From: Ctenosaura bakeri
Taxonomy: Eukaryota; Chordata; Lepidosauria; Squamata; Iguanidae
Reading direction: 5' to 3'
Length of the DNA stretch: 64,000 nucleotides
Assembly (NCBI GenBank): GCA_948474755.1
Contig: CAOLHI010000150.1
Span: 1,054,001 to 1,118,000, forward strand
Of the stretch, positions 24,479 to 37,325 are shown one piece after another. Positions within the stretch are counted from its first letter, which is position 1. Each line of letters begins with the position of its first letter. The notes beneath the pieces were generated by a model. That model was not told the origin of the DNA. It did no database searches and saw only the letters and a program-made list of their open reading frames with translations. A program made the position numbers and the translations under genes.

Positions 24479-24763
24479 CAGAGGCAGATCTAGGGTGGGG
24501 CAACTGAGGCATATGCCCTGGGCGCCAATGCCCAAGGGTGCCCTCCTGCCTGCTGCCAATCTATGCTTGCCCACAGCTCCCTGTGCTCGCTGCTGCCAAC
24601 TCGTGCCCGCCCACCACCCCTCTGGGAGCCTGCTGCTGCCAACCCGTGCCTGCCACTGCCACTGCTGGGGTCCATCTTGGCCTGGTGCAGCAGTGGCACA
24701 GCAGCACCTGGGGTGCAACTTTCACGCTTGCCCTAGGCACTGCTTGGCCTAGGTACACCACTG
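24479..24763. mobile_element. hAT non-autonomous element (285 bp, TSD CTTGTGAG)
   Basis: It starts CAGAGGCAGATCTAGGG and ends CCTAGGTACACCACTG, imperfect inverted ends with the CAG start typical of hAT elements. The 8 bp CTTGTGAG occur perfectly at 24471-24478 and 24764-24771. The interior is rich in CTGCTGCCA-type repeats and GC. There is no transposase. Confidence 0.9.
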
Positions 24764-24771
24764 CTTGTGAG

Positions 24772-27700
24772 GAGAAAATAAGACAGCAAGTAGCTGAGGG
24801 AACCACCCAGACACCAACCTTTGGCCCATTCACTCTTCAAGGTGACAAGCTTAGAAACTGGAAGCTACGTATTCCACAGTTGGCCTGCTGAGAGATTGGA
24901 ACTTTTAGCAGAAACACTAAGTAAGTTTCAAAATGTCATTTATTGTCATTTCATGGCATCTTCCTAGATGCAATATGGCGGAATAGCATTTTCATTTTCT
25001 ATGTTGTCATCTCCTTTTATCTCTCTTGCTGTTCTGACTGCTGTTTTCAGTCTGGCTGGTGGCAGCAGCAGTAGCAGATGTGAGTGAAGTAACAAGAATA
25101 GGAAGGAGATTTAGGAATTGGAAGTCTAAAGGAACATGTTGTTTTGGTCCCCTCGGCCAAATTAATTGTGTTGCCAATAACCAACCTTTTCATTCTGAAT
25201 TCCAATCAGCTGGCTTTTTAGTTTCTCTTTAGTTGGCTTCTGAACATTGTTACCATGGTTTTTGATCTCTTCTCCTCCTTGTCACCCATTAGCCTCTTTA
25301 CCTGGCTACTTATCAGCTGTTTTGGCTTTTTTCTCCCTGGCTTATTGTTGCACCATCCCACTCCACCTTCCTTTGTGTTTTTATGGTTTCTTCTCCCCTT
25401 TCATGCAGCATTTTGGCCATGTCATGAACACACACAAAAAATGGAAGATCTACCCTTCTGTCTTTTGCCTGCTTGCCATGGTTTGGTTTCATTGATACTG
25501 CTATGTTGCATCCTTTTGCTTTCTCTCCTGTTTCCTCTAATTCTTCTCTCTTTGGGGTCCACAAGTACTGCTTTGGTAGTGGAGAGAAGATCTGGATTAT
25601 CTTGACTGAGGTGCTGGTTATTCCTTAAGTGTTGGAGGAGTCCTTTTTAGAGTTGTTGAGAACATGAGTTGAAATTTCTTCTTGTTGTAGCTGTTGCTGT
25701 TGTTGGTTTAATACCTGTTGTTTGGTTGTTAGAGCATTAGGTTGTGATTGGCCCCAGTTTCTCTATTAATGTTGTGTTCTTGGTCATACATCTCTTACTG
25801 TTGTTGTGACATCCAAGGACTTTTAAACCTCATTCATTTCCTGTCAGTGGATGGTAAAACTCAATTTTTTTTTCTTAAAAATTGAGATTTGAAAGATTTG
25901 TTCACCTTTTCCTTCTCAAAACTGTTTCCCAAGTTCAAAACAGGAATTTTCTCCCTTTATTCTGCTAAGAGATTTGGTATAGCAATGTAACATAAATTTA
26001 AGTGCCAATTTTTCCCCTTTCAAATGTAGATGTAATTAACATAAGTTTTTTTTAAAGTGTACATATAATATAATACCACATTTCCCTAACTTTCTTATCT
26101 CTGGGTATGTTGTTTTGCTTTCAATCCTATAAGTGGTGCCAACTAAAGAAGACTCATCCAATCTGTTGTTGAACAGTGCATCAAAACTTATGTAAATCCC
26201 ATTTATTTAATAGGAATCAGGCCTATGAGCACAGTTTTCTACTCACAATTACTCTAATAGAGCCCAAAGGAGGCTAAATTGACTTATCTTCCATCTGTCC
26301 CCCAAACAAGAATTGAGACAAGGAACTGGTTTTCCTCTGATATGATTTTCCTTTACTCCTTTCAGATGTTCAGCTGTTATTGGGAGGTATATTCCAAATG
26401 GTTTATGAGCCCCTTTCCTTTTCTTCTCTATCACACTTGAACAAAGAGGAAGGAAAGACCAAGTCTGGAAAGGCATACCAACAGCCAGATGCCAGAAGAG
26501 AGTAGGAGGAACTGGAGGAAGGCAATTGTAGGTAGGATAGAGTCTCCCACAGCTGGTAGCATGAAGATGAATTGAGGAGAGGAGGAAAAGAAGAATGTAT
26601 GTCCTGGGAATGGGGAAATAATGAACAGAAAAGAGTGGACACAAGACTGACAACAACTAATGGAACTGAGGAAACTTCTGATTTAAAAGTGTTTTTCAAA
26701 GTGGCTTGTGGCTGGCCTTCCAAAAACTATTGTTAGATTTCATATTAAAGGAGGACAGTTTTCTTTTTCTGTCTTTCAGTCACTGGATTCAAGGAACCAC
26801 TTACTATAATGTCTGAAAGTGGTGGTACTAGCAGTTTGAAGACCTAGTTATAATTGCCAGTATGCTGGCAGTTTTAGGCATGTGGTAAAGCCAAGGATTA
26901 TCCAGCAACCACATCTGCCTAGAAATTTGGGGATATTTTAAAGCAATGTTCTGTGGTAAATAGTATCCACCCTATGGAATATTTTCTTTCATGCTTTTGG
27001 CCTTTTACAAGCACAAGCTATATGTAGTAAAGGCATACCCATCATATACAGAATTGAATGTGATAGATTAATTTAGGTCACACGAAACTTCTCTTCTTGT
27101 AAAGTTCATGCCAATTCATTGTAGAGTCCATATGTCTGTAGTTTAGACCCTTGAAGGGAGGTTGTAGCTGGGCCCCTGTTTTAGCTAATATGTTCTTTTT
27201 AAATCTTGATCTCTAAGACAATTCCTTTCCAAGGGCAACCTTAAGACACTGAGATCTTCCAGCTTGGGGCAAAAGCTCTGTTCACCCCTTACTTGCTGTG
27301 GCTCCAAGGAAAGAATTGTCCAAAAGCCTGGAGCATCCCCTAACAAGTTATTATTGTCAGCTGCAGCTACAAGGAATAATTTGTCCTATTGTATTATTTC
27401 TGTCACTAAGGAATATAATACACAATATCATTTGAAATAAAGCATATGGGATAGAATGTTGCAGCATTTTCAAATTAATTCAGCGTTGGCCTTAGAGAAC
27501 TAAACACCATTGAAAGAGAGCTTTGACAATTGCAAAATGCATGTTGTACATCAACAAAAGGGAGTGAGCTGGCCTATAGACAGAACAAAGGGATTCAGTA
27601 CCCTCCCTGATGCTGAGCTTTTCATCTTTTCCCTACTTCCTCCTTTGGTAAGAACCATTTGACTGCTCCATTTATCTTCTTCATACTTGCACTTTTTGCC

Positions 27701-28008
27701 ACCCCATTCTTATATAAAGAACAGCTTCTTCATTAATTTCCTCCAACACATCTCACCTTTGTTTGCTGACATCTTGCTAAAACCAGATTTGAACATGTTT
27801 GTTTTTAAAATGGCATAACTGTCCCTTCTCCATGGCTATGTGAATGGTAGTAAACAATAGTTAATATATTGGAGATATTTATTTATCTTCCATCAAAAGC
27901 CTATCAGCCATATATTACCCATTGTACACTAAAGGCATCTTCCTCTCCTGGTAAGGATCTGTATAAGATTTTAGTTCTATACTGTCCTGCCTTAAGGCAT
28001 TAGAGTAT
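24772..28008. other. non-coding DNA, no gene recognised
   Basis: The frames of up to 135 codons here are hydrophobic chance frames on pyrimidine-rich DNA (25240-25610 and 26249-26656). A weak copy of the AATCCTA-type repeat lies near 26110-26225. Confidence 0.4.
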
Positions 28009-28248
28009 GGCCATTTCCGTACTACATTGTTACAGTGCTATTATTCCACTTTCGGCTTTAAGCCGGCAAATTAAGCCCAGTGCTATTATTCCACTTTCAA
28101 CACCCTATGGAATCCTGGGGTTTGCAGTTCGGGCCTTTAGAATTCTGAGCCAGAGAGCTCTTTGGTCTCAGTAAACTACAAATCCCAGACTTCCACAGGA
28201 TGTTGAAAGTGGAACAATGGGACTATAACAGTGTAGGGCAGAAATGAC
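28009..28248. mobile_element. palindromic MITE with internal arm duplication
   Basis: The ends are long inverted repeats (GGCCATTTCCGTACTACATTG against the reverse of ...GTGTAGGGCAGAAATGAC). They include the arm ATTCCACTTTCAACA...CCTATGGAATCCTGG. It is the same family as 63044-63242 and the split copy at 42669. The 21-bp arm segment CAGTGCTATTATTCCACTTTC is duplicated at 28033-28053 and 28078-28098, with a GGCTTTAAGCC palindrome between. Confidence 0.8.
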
Positions 28249-28562
28249 TTTTGATAGAATTAAAGAAATCCAGATCCTTTTCCTTCCTCCCCCATGTAGT
28301 CCATTTAAGGAAGCCAGTGGCCACAAAGCAATGGAATATTCTTATTTACCTTTCTGGTCTATTAAAGGCAGTCCAGCATGACAAGTGGAGAAGAAGCAGA
28401 GGAAGCAGCAGCTATGGTGTGCAAGCCAATGAAAAAAGAAGTCAACCAGGGAGTGAGGAGTACATTTCAAGGTCATCTCTTGCATGGCAGAGCTCTGTAA
28501 TTTCTGGTGACTACTATTTTGAAGCATATCACTATTCAGTCCAGGGAAATTGACCATGAGGA

Positions 28563-29427
28563 TGTTACCCCACTCGCATAACATATCCCGGGGACTCTGA
28601 ATTTGATATCAAATATGTCTGCCATGCCAGAGGGGTTGCCTGAATGGGTACATAGACAAGGAGGTCAAATGACAGAAAATAGGTCAGGCCAGGAAAATCC
28701 CCAGTCACATTCCCCTAGGAGACCTCAGGCTAAACACATCCGCATGGGCAAAGGCTCTTCAGCGAAGAAATATCCAACCTAAGTGGATTATTCAGTTTTC
28801 CCCAGGTTGAGCAACTCCAACATTAGTAAACCCTGCACGGCATCTGCATAAGCCAATCATGCAAACTACCATAAGGTGCTATTATGTGGCATTTCTTCCT
28901 TTATTTTGGCCATTGTTCTTCCTGGGAGAGGGCCTGCCCTCGAGGTACGTTCTGCCCTATAAGTAGTCCCAGTTTTTGAGGGTCTTTTCAGACAGCTCCT
29001 TGCCACACTAGTAGACCAGCACCTCATTAATTGAGTGATCCCCTCAGCCGCTTCTCTTAACTGAGCTCCATTCTTCTCACTGCTTCCTGGACTGAAGACT
29101 TCAGGATAGGCTCAGTATTACTGCTTTTACATCCTCTCTGCTGAATTCCCTATCAATTTTCACGTCTTTCCTTTCTCAATAGGCCTTGTGTGCATGAGTG
29201 AGTGAGTGCATTGGTGCATGAGAACACGTGTATTAATAAAATCCAGTTATTAGTATGCTTGCCTGGCTTTTTGCTTGGTTTGACCCTGTAAAAATTGGGT
29301 AAAAGATTCTGCTGGGTTACCCTGCCCCTTGTTTGGCTACAGCCAGTGCTCCACTAATTTCCCCAATCTTTGCATTTTGGAGTGAATCAAGGTGTCCCCC
29401 AAGGGACCCCCAGAAGTCAGGGTAACA
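28563..29427 (+). mobile_element. solo LTR copy 3 (865 bp, TSD AGGA)
   Basis: It begins TGTTACCCC and ends CAGGGTAACA. AGGA flanks both sides (28559-28562 and 29428-29431). A TATA-like CCTATAAGTAG lies at 28957-28967, and AATAAA at 29235-29240. Its U5 matches copy 2 and the reverse of copies 4-6 (GGTTACCCTGCCCCTTGTTTG; CCCCCAAGGGACCCCCAGAAGTCAGGG). No internal region remains. U3 differs more than U5, so it is an older or separate subfamily. Confidence 0.88.
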
Positions 29428-29431
29428 AGGA

Positions 29432-30249
29432 CTATTTGCCATGAATTGGTCATTTTCATACATAGGCCATTCTGTACAGCATATGCCCTGGAGTAATAAG
29501 CCTGGTAACCTCTAGAGTGTGGTGAGGTACTTGGACCATATTTTCAAAGTTTGCCGTGGTAGTAATCATCCCAGAGAACTTTCAGTAGCCCTGGTTGGCT
29601 CTACCTGGAATGCCAGAGACAAGATACAACACAGTGTCTGTAGAGGTGCTGCACTTTAGACATCAGTCTATTCTTTTGAGTGCCTTAGAAAGGTCTTAGA
29701 AAGAGGAGTATGTTGACATTTTCCTACCACTGTGCAGGGACGCTTAGAAAGAGAACAAAGGGGATGAGGAGGGGTGTCCAAGCACAATGTAGACAGAGCT
29801 TGGGTAACTGTCTGCCAGGATTTTTAATTTCCATTAGCATGCTAGCTCAGGTGCAACCTTGGAAAACTGAGGCTATGCTGCAATTCATCAACATTATCTA
29901 TAGGGGAAACGCCAATTTTATAGAGTCCAGGTGGTTATACTATGATGAGGTATTCAGTCTGTGCGTGTCCACTAATCCATCCTTATAGTGGCACTGATAA
30001 CTGTGGCTTGTAAATATATGGAGCAGTTCTGGAAACTTGCTTCTACAACCCCTGCAGTAGCAGAGGTTATACTGGAAGAACTCTGGACACTTGCAGGGTA
30101 AGGCTTTGAAGGCAATAAATTTAAGAGATTGGAATCTGAGTGCAGATCTTGTTTTGAGGCTTTCTTGATTCATGAGGCATCATTAGCTTTCCTTCTGGCA
30201 CTCCAGATTAGTAAACTGGTGGTGTTATTCAAAAGTGATTGCTCAGGGG
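29432..30249. other. non-coding; possible trace of a DIRS-type gag
   Basis: A 92-codon frame (29710-29988) contains the pattern W..YDEVF......TNPSL.WH, which recalls the capsid-like protein of DIRS retrotransposons. The rest is disrupted and I see no recombinase or split repeats. Treat it as a weak hint. Confidence 0.25.
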
Positions 30250-30253
30250 ATGC

Positions 30254-31165
30254 TGTTACCCTGATTTCTGGGGGTCCCAGGAGGGACACCTAAGTGCGCT
30301 CCAAATTACAAAGTTGGGAATTAGCAAAGAGCACAAGCTAGCACTACCAGAGTCAGGGCAACGTAGCAAGATCTTTTACCCAATGTCTACGGGGTCAGGC
30401 TGAGTCAAGGAGCAAACAGAAGTAAATAATAATTGTTGTTTTTATTAATATACATCCAAACAAGTGTATGCAACACACTCACACAGAGAACTATAGAAAT
30501 AAAGGTTGGAGTTGGATAGAGGGGTTTTAAGAGGAGGTTTGGTTTGGGAAATACTACACTTGTCCTGAAGCCAGGGTAGTCTGAAGAAGAAGTTCGTGGA
30601 AATGGAGTTTCTCAGCACATGGAGCTGAGGAGAAGGCTTGCCGAACGAAGCGACAGCAAGGCGGGATGGAAGCCAAGAACGATCCGAGCAATCCAAAGTG
30701 CTCAAAGTCAGGGTATCTTATAGGGGAAAATGTGGCCGTAGGCTAGTCTGTTCTCGGGGATAACAATGAGTTTTGGGCTAGAGACAAAACCTCCGAAAGG
30801 TCAGTATTTTACATGATTGAGTTAAGACCGAATTGTCAATAGAGTAGCCAGTATGCAAATTCGGAGTGCTTGACAGTTGAGTATTCGGCTAGTCAAGCTG
30901 CCTGCTTGGAGCAGGGAATCCTTTGTAAGTAGCGTGCATACATAATGTGGTACTTTCCTTGAGGTCTCCTGAAGTGGCGATCTGGCTATTACTGGCCTGC
31001 CTGTATTTGTTTGGAATATTTCAGCAATTAGCAGCTGTGCCTGTATGCGAGCTTGTCCAGGGGCCTCGCAAGCACCTGGAAGGAAAAGGGGTATAGAAGA
31101 CCAAATTATTGATATCAAAATGATATCTAATATCCCAGAAGTCCGGGCTAGAAACTGCAGTAACA
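30254..31165 (-). mobile_element. solo LTR copy 4 (912 bp, TSD ATGC)
   Basis: On the plus strand it begins TGTTACCCTG and ends GCAGTAACA, flanked by ATGC at 30250-30253 and 31166-31169. On the minus strand TATA (CTATAAG, about 30717-30724) precedes AATAAA (30441-30446). It is highly similar along its whole length to copy 5 at 40885, for example GAACGATCCGAG and GGTCAGTATTTTACATGATTGAG. No internal region is present. Confidence 0.92.
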
Positions 31166-31308
31166 ATGCCCTTCAAGCCTGTGATGTAGTTCTAGGGGAG
31201 GACCAGGTAAGAATTAGACTGTGGTTCTCCAAAAGAGATAACAGATATAAGGGGTGGGTTATTACACTGATAATCATGGTGAGGCCTGCTTTGGATGCTA
31301 CAGGCCTT

Positions 31309-31968
31309 ATAGAATCATAGAATCATAGAGTTGGAAGAGACCACAGGGGCCACCCAGTCCAACCCCCTGCCATGCAGGAACACCCATCAAAGCATTCCCA
31401 ACAGATGACCATTCAGCTTCTGCTTAAAAGCCTCCAAAGAAGGAGACTCTACCACACTTCGAGGCAGCATATTCCACTGCCAGACAGCTCTGACCATCAG
31501 GAAGTTCTTCCTGAGGTTCAAATGGAATCTCCTTTCCTGCAGCTTAAATCCATTGCTCCTTTTCCTAGTCTCTGGGGCAGCAGAAAACAAGCCCTCTTCC
31601 TCCTCGACATGACATCCCTTCAAATATTTAAACATGGCTGTCATGTCCCCTCTTAACCTTCTCTTCTGCAGACTAAACATGCCCAGCTCCCTAAGCCATT
31701 CCTCATAGCGCATAGCTTCCAGACCCTTCACCATTTTGATCGCCCTTCTTGAATGAAGGCACCCAGAACTGTACACAGTATTCCAAATAAGGCCTAACTA
31801 ATGCAGAATAGAGTGGTGCTATTACCTTCCTCGATCTAGACACCATACTCCTATTGATGCAGCCAAGAATTGCGTTGGCTTTCTTGGCTGCCGCATCACA
31901 CTGCTGATTCATGTTCAGCTTGTGATCTACCAAGACTCCTAGATTCCTTTCACATGTACTTCATGTCT
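31309..31968 (-). mobile_element. CR1 LINE 3' fragment (about 660 bp)
   Basis: It begins with AGAATCATAGAATCATAGAG, the reverse of the CR1 3' end, and encodes the CR1 C terminus on the minus strand. Two frames meet at a shift near 31720-31780: 31703-31933 ([23 protein letters not shown]) and 31387-31776 ([36 protein letters not shown]). It is 5'-truncated, as is usual for CR1. It is cleaner than the CR1 at 20941, so it is younger. Confidence 0.93.
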
Positions 31969-31974
31969 CATTAG

Positions 31975-33635
31975 AGCTCAGGGGTAAGAATATTATTTAA
32001 ACATGAGGATCACTTCCCTCTTATATGTGATCAATTTTGGACTTTCACAAGGAGGGCCCTTCATTTTGAGAACCTTGGTGACTATCACCTTTGCACTCAT
32101 TCCATTAGCGTACATGTTACTTCCATAGCAGCAGCAATGGGACTGCCTGCAGCTATGATATGCAAGACTAGACACTGGTATTCAGCACCATATAAATATC
32201 AGCTGGAAATCACTCCAGCAGTTATAAATGTGTAAACACCATAGTTAAGTAGTTGTGCAGTGACTCCTGGCCCAACGTCTTCCAATCCCAGCTTACCAGG
32301 CACCACAGCCACTGTGATCGATGGTGTTCAGTTCTCTTGTGCATTGGGAAACAGCTGACTGATAGTCACATCGATTCCCATAAGAAATCTCCAGTGTGAC
32401 AGGAAGAAGCAGGGTTCCTATTGCAATTTTCCCTCATATCAGAAATCACTTACATAAGGGGGTGGATGGGAGCATCGGCCATCTGCTTCCCAATCAACAG
32501 GAAAGGGACTCCCAGTGATTGGAGTGGCTGCTGCCCCATAAGTGGGGACTAGGGGACATTCACAGTCTCCTAAACTTGGGAAAAAGTAAGCATTGTGAAT
32601 ACAAAACAGTAATGAGTACCTGACTGTAGGTTAAACAGTCCTAATTTACTTCGTGGATTCTGGCCATTGCTCAGGGCTGAAAAGTAGTGGCCGATATAGT
32701 TGTGATGCCTCTATCTGGAGTTTCTTCTGCTTCACTGTCTTGATCATCTCAATGTTGTAAACAACAGTATTTCCCAGTGTGCGGATTAACATCAACATTG
32801 TGCTTTAGATTCTCTTAAACTTGGGACCTTCAGGATATTTTATGACAGGAGGATAAACAAGTGGCTTTATAACTTATCTAGCCATTTAGTAGAGCAAAAC
32901 AATCAGTTTATGTATTTAGACACTCCTACTTGAGGATCATCACATCATTTAGATGTTATAGAGTTTAGGCATATTCTTATATAGAATTTACAATGTCTAA
33001 ACATATTCTTATCACAAACATTACATTACTTTGGTGTAGATCACTGTGCATCTATGACCATTATATCTTGAAAGAGCTTTGACTCAGAGACCACTAGCTT
33101 TTCCCCAGGTAACCTATTTAAAGTAATCCTTAAATAGGATTAAGGCCCCTCTATGGAGGTAGTTTGAACGTGGAGGGTTTGCCATGCTTCATATGTGTCA
33201 TATGGGTTCTATTTGTTTTCTAATAAGACATTTGACTTCATTTGTTTATGCTTAAACTAATCTTATTTCTGTTTATAGTTAGCAGACACTATGCTCAGAC
33301 TGCTCTGGTACACAGTTTTTCTAGAAAACAAACAACCTCCCAAACAATATTATTTTAAACCTACAGGTACACCCTCCATTATCTAGTGTGCAATTACTTC
33401 TCACTCGAACACATTTTACTTTTAATAGTTAATGCACAGAGGCTGAAATTAGCAAAACATAACAGCCAGCCTATTGCACTTGGGCTATGACGACCCCTTG
33501 GTTGTTAAGCAATATGTTGTAAGTTTAAATGTGCTGCTCCTTTCAGCTAGGGATTTTACATATCATTTATTGATTATTGATTTTGTAGCACAAAATGCAA
33601 TTATAATATACAAATAATTGAATAAAGATGGAGTT
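31975..33635. other. non-coding DNA, nothing recognised
   Basis: No open frame of note and no repeat boundary seen. Confidence 0.4.
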
Positions 33636-33639
33636 TACA

Positions 33640-34034
33640 TAACAGAGGTGGAGAAGGAAGAACAGAGGGAGATGAGGGAAGGAGGGATAAGATGAATGTA
33701 ACTAGAGAGAGAGAGAGAGAGAAAGGAAAGATAAAACATCTAGTCAGAGGTGTTAGAAAGAAAGATGGAGAAGAAGCAAGAAGACGGGAGGAGGGAGGAG
33801 CAAAGTTTTGTGAGTTTAGAGAAAGAAGACAACAAGATTAAAAAGAGAGTAGATAATGTGGGTGAAGATAAATGTGGGTGGCACTTAAGGGCAGGAGACA
33901 GAGAGAGTAAGAAGATGTTTAGTCAAGAGTTGTGAATGTGGGGACAGAAAGAGAAAAAAAGACAAAAATAAGACAGAACAGAAATTGAGGGAGGGATGAA
34001 TCAAGTGCCCAAGCAGATCTGAAGAAGAAAGACA
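33640..34034. repeat. purine-rich tract with (GA)n
   Basis: About 400 bases with a strong purine bias on the plus strand, including (GA)n at 33703-33723. It is followed closely by the pyrimidine tract 34048-34120. The open frame 33750-33935 is a by-product of the purine bias (Lys/Glu/Arg-rich). Confidence 0.8.
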
Positions 34035-34047
34035 TCTATACAACATT

Positions 34048-34120
34048 GAAAACCTTCTTTTCCTTTCTTGTCCTGCCTTCCCCTCTCCTGCCCTCCCCTC
34101 CCCTTCTCTTTCTTTCTTTT
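34048..34120. repeat. pyrimidine-rich tract
   Basis: CTTCTTTTCC...CCCTCTCC...TTCTTTC, almost entirely C and T. It faces the preceding purine tract. Confidence 0.85.
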
Positions 34121-34124
34121 AATA

Positions 34125-36180
34125 TCCAGAAACCCTGATGAGAAGAGTCTGGGACTGACAAGAGTCTTCACAGTTTATGCAAAATTTGCAGGTGGTTATT
34201 TTTTTTTATGGAAAACAGTATTTTCTTCACAGAAAATAATATTTATATGCAGAGGTATTATTATTCTATGTGCAGAAAAAACTATTTCCCATGCAGAAAA
34301 TGGTTGCAATTGGGAACATTCCATACAAAATTTGCACTTGGATGGTTTGCACAAAAAATAGTATTCTCTTCAAAGCAGCGGCACCTTTATTGAACAGGTT
34401 GAGGTTCAGATCTGTGAATCCTGTCAGCTACCTTTTTAGCCAACTTGTGAATGGCAAAAATGATTTCTAATGAGGACTGAAATACCTAACAACTTATAAA
34501 GTTTAATATATAAACTTTATAATTTATAAAATATATAAACTTATAAAGTAATTTGCTGACTAGATTAAAGTTTTTAAATACAGGTTACATCAACCAACAT
34601 AGCTTGTTTGACATGTTCCTTGGCTGTTGGTTTTAGAAGATTGTCAAGGAGGGAGGGAAAGCAACATAATTTCAATCTACTGTGAGAAATCCGGTTGCCA
34701 TGTCATTAAAGGGCCCTTATGTAACTCCCCATAATTCAATCACTTTGCTTAAGTGTCAATCTGTCTTCAATTTAAAAGCAAAGCCTGTCCTACCCATCAC
34801 CACCCCACTTTGTATACACAAGAGCATCTGGTAGAATCCCAAGGTGTTACAATGTGATGTACCACTCCAAGATGATTTAACATGGAGAGCATGAGTTACA
34901 TTTCTAACACATTGCACATTAAAAACCCACACATCAAGAAAAAGGTTTTAGGTTAAAAAGGTTAAAAAGGTGTTAACATTTCTGAGGTGATGGTAGAAGA
35001 GAGATATTCAAAAATGATAGCTCTAGCTTCAGTCTAGGGTGGCATGGTCCATTCCATTACCTCATTCTCACCTCATTTCTGGATGTATTGACCAGATCAA
35101 AGGTGTTACAGAGAAATGCTGCTGCTTCAGTTTGCCTTGGCAGTGGTGTTAACCTTGTCAATGTATTGAATTGACTCTTAAAAGCTTTGGTTATTAGTTG
35201 GCAAGCCTATGGGAGAATGAATATAATCCTATTAAGCACATTGCCAAGATGTGAACTGACACTTACCATGACACCATGAACTGAGAGAAGGAGATGATAT
35301 AGTTTATCTGCTGAAGCTAACTAGAGCTGAAGCATAAGTTGTCTCAATGGGAGACCAGTAACCACATCTCATCTGCTTCAGCTCCTTAGAGGAACAATAG
35401 GATTTAAGTCTAATTCTTTAAAAAAAAAATCTAACTTTTCCACAAACAAATAGAAACACTGTAGGATCTTTATGTTCTGAAGTCTCAGGAACAACATTTG
35501 TTTAGCTTTCCCACCTAGTAAATGACAATAATGTTTCTGTCCTTTGTCTCTGTTCACAGCCATTATTGCTTTGGGGGGTTTCTCTAGACCCACCCGAGTG
35601 GGGTCATGGTAGCTGTCATGGTGAGGGAATAATTATGGTGACTTTTGTTTTCTCACTTCTTGTTGCATGCTTGAGTTTTATTGTTGATAGTACTGTTGTA
35701 CTAACAAGTATTTATTAAATACTTTACCAGTATTGTGTTGTAGAAACAATGTTGAATTGTGACTGGGAGATAGATAAATTCAAATTCTCCTCAGTCACAA
35801 AATCTGTTTCATTGCATTTGTCTGCATTTTCTTGCATTTCTCTGAATTTTCCTCCTGCCACTGTTTCACATTAAAATGCAAAGCTTGCAGGGAGGGTCTC
35901 GTCTCAAAATTTTTGCACAAGTTTCAAATCAATTTTTCCTAATATGAACATTTTTTACACATTGTAGGCACAGTTTGCCTTAGACATTTGCTCTCGTGCA
36001 CATTTTTGCCTGTTCCCAATTTAAAATCTATTAATTCTTTTGTTTCTTCAAAACAAACTATAACTTTGCACATGTGCAATTTTCTTGAGGTGAACTTTGA
36101 TGCAAAAGGATTATTTCTGTTGAGATTGTTCAATCCAATGACATTTTTCCCACCCCAATTATCTTGGTCCAGTTCCTGTC
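34125..36180. other. non-coding DNA with AT palindrome
   Basis: No gene seen. A perfect 11-bp inverted repeat (34494-34504 with 34512-34522, TTATAAAGTTT) with a 7-base loop lies in an AT-rich patch (34490-34550). Degenerate GCAGAAAA/CACAGAAAA words at 34190-34370 and GCATTT/CACATT words at 35800-36010 may belong to an old repeat family also seen near 41990 and 55250. Confidence 0.45.
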
Positions 36181-36188
36181 GCCTAAAC

Positions 36189-36370
36189 CAGTGTTATTCA
36201 ATGTGGTGGTCCATTAATTGCCATTAATCTCTGAACCACCAGCCTCTCCTTTTTGACAAGTTTCTGGGAAATAAACAATTGTAACCAATAGGCACAAATA
36301 TGGTACTGACCCCTGGCCCCTTGGGGAAAAAAATGCTGGTCCACCACGTAAGACAGTCTAAGAAGCATTG
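36189..36370. mobile_element. short hAT-like element (182 bp)
   Basis: It starts CAGTGTTATTCAATGTGGTGGTC and ends GGTCCACCACG...AAGAAGCATTG, inverted with respect to each other. The flanks GCCTAAAC (36181-36188) and TCCTGAAC (36371-36378) agree at 6 of 8 bases, in keeping with an aged 8-bp hAT duplication. Confidence 0.65.
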
Positions 36371-36378
36371 TCCTGAAC

Positions 36379-37325
36379 TATTCCACAGATTTGTTATGGG
36401 ACTAAAACTGGATAATCCATATGTATGCTCTCCTGACCTCCCTGGAGTCTAGCTGTGGTAAAAAGAAGATAAATACAATGAATATAAGTTGCCTCGAGCT
36501 CTCATTGAGTAGGTGGAATGAGAATGAATGAATAAAAAAATCTTTTTTTTTTCACAGCTGGCAGTCACCATTCTCCTATCATTCCAATTAACACCCTGTA
36601 GCACCATACAATCTGCTTGAGGAACAGTCCCTGACAACCTCTCTCCTTTTATTCTTCAGTAACTCATTCCACAGCAGCAGTACCCTGAGGGAGAGTGGGA
36701 GGCAGGCTAGGAAGGTCAACTCGACTTTTTATTCTGTGAATATCTCTGGGATTTATACTTTTGAATACTTGCTCTAGACAGACCTGGCAGTGGTGACTGT
36801 AGGAGGTTAGTAGGGTTTATGGTTTAAATTTTCTTATCTTAATTCTGTTTCACATCTTATCTTATTTTAGCCACATGTCAGTTGTTAACCTCCAAAAAGA
36901 GTGCAACAGGGACTCTTAAGTGCTTGTGCTCCATCCTTGTGCCCATTACACACTGCTGACAATATACCTGCTGCATATGTTATACTCACTCATTCTTTAA
37001 TAGCCTGTGCTGTATTTTCACTTTTGGTTACACACTTCAAATGCATAATTGTCCTGGCACATATAATTAACAGTTCAACATTTACTGTAGCATTAGGAAA
37101 CTGACAATTTATACTTTAAATGGCACAGTGAGCACATATCAGATATACCAACTTATGTGTGGGGCACAGGGCTCTGTGTTGTGTGTCCTATTTCCCATGT
37201 CTCAATGTGCACCAGCTGCACTCCTCTAGTTTCTGGCCAAGTTGAGTGGTAACTCTGAAAGGCAGTTCTACTGACATCTACTTCAGACGTCTACTTCAGC
37301 ATAGGAAACTCCCATTCAAGACTTT
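36379..37325. other. non-coding DNA; possible LINE 3' trace at 36465-36535
   Basis: TATAAGTTGCCTCGAGCTCTCATTGAGTAGGTGGAAT followed by AATGAATGAATAAAA resembles a worn LINE 3' end. Otherwise nothing is seen. Confidence 0.35.

Noticed and set aside
24369..24891. Overlapping Cys/Ala/Pro-rich frames
   Set aside because: They lie within or across a 285-bp hAT element with repetitive CTGCTGCC words. Not genes.
33750..33935. Lys/Glu-rich 61-codon frame
   Set aside because: Product of a purine-rich tract.
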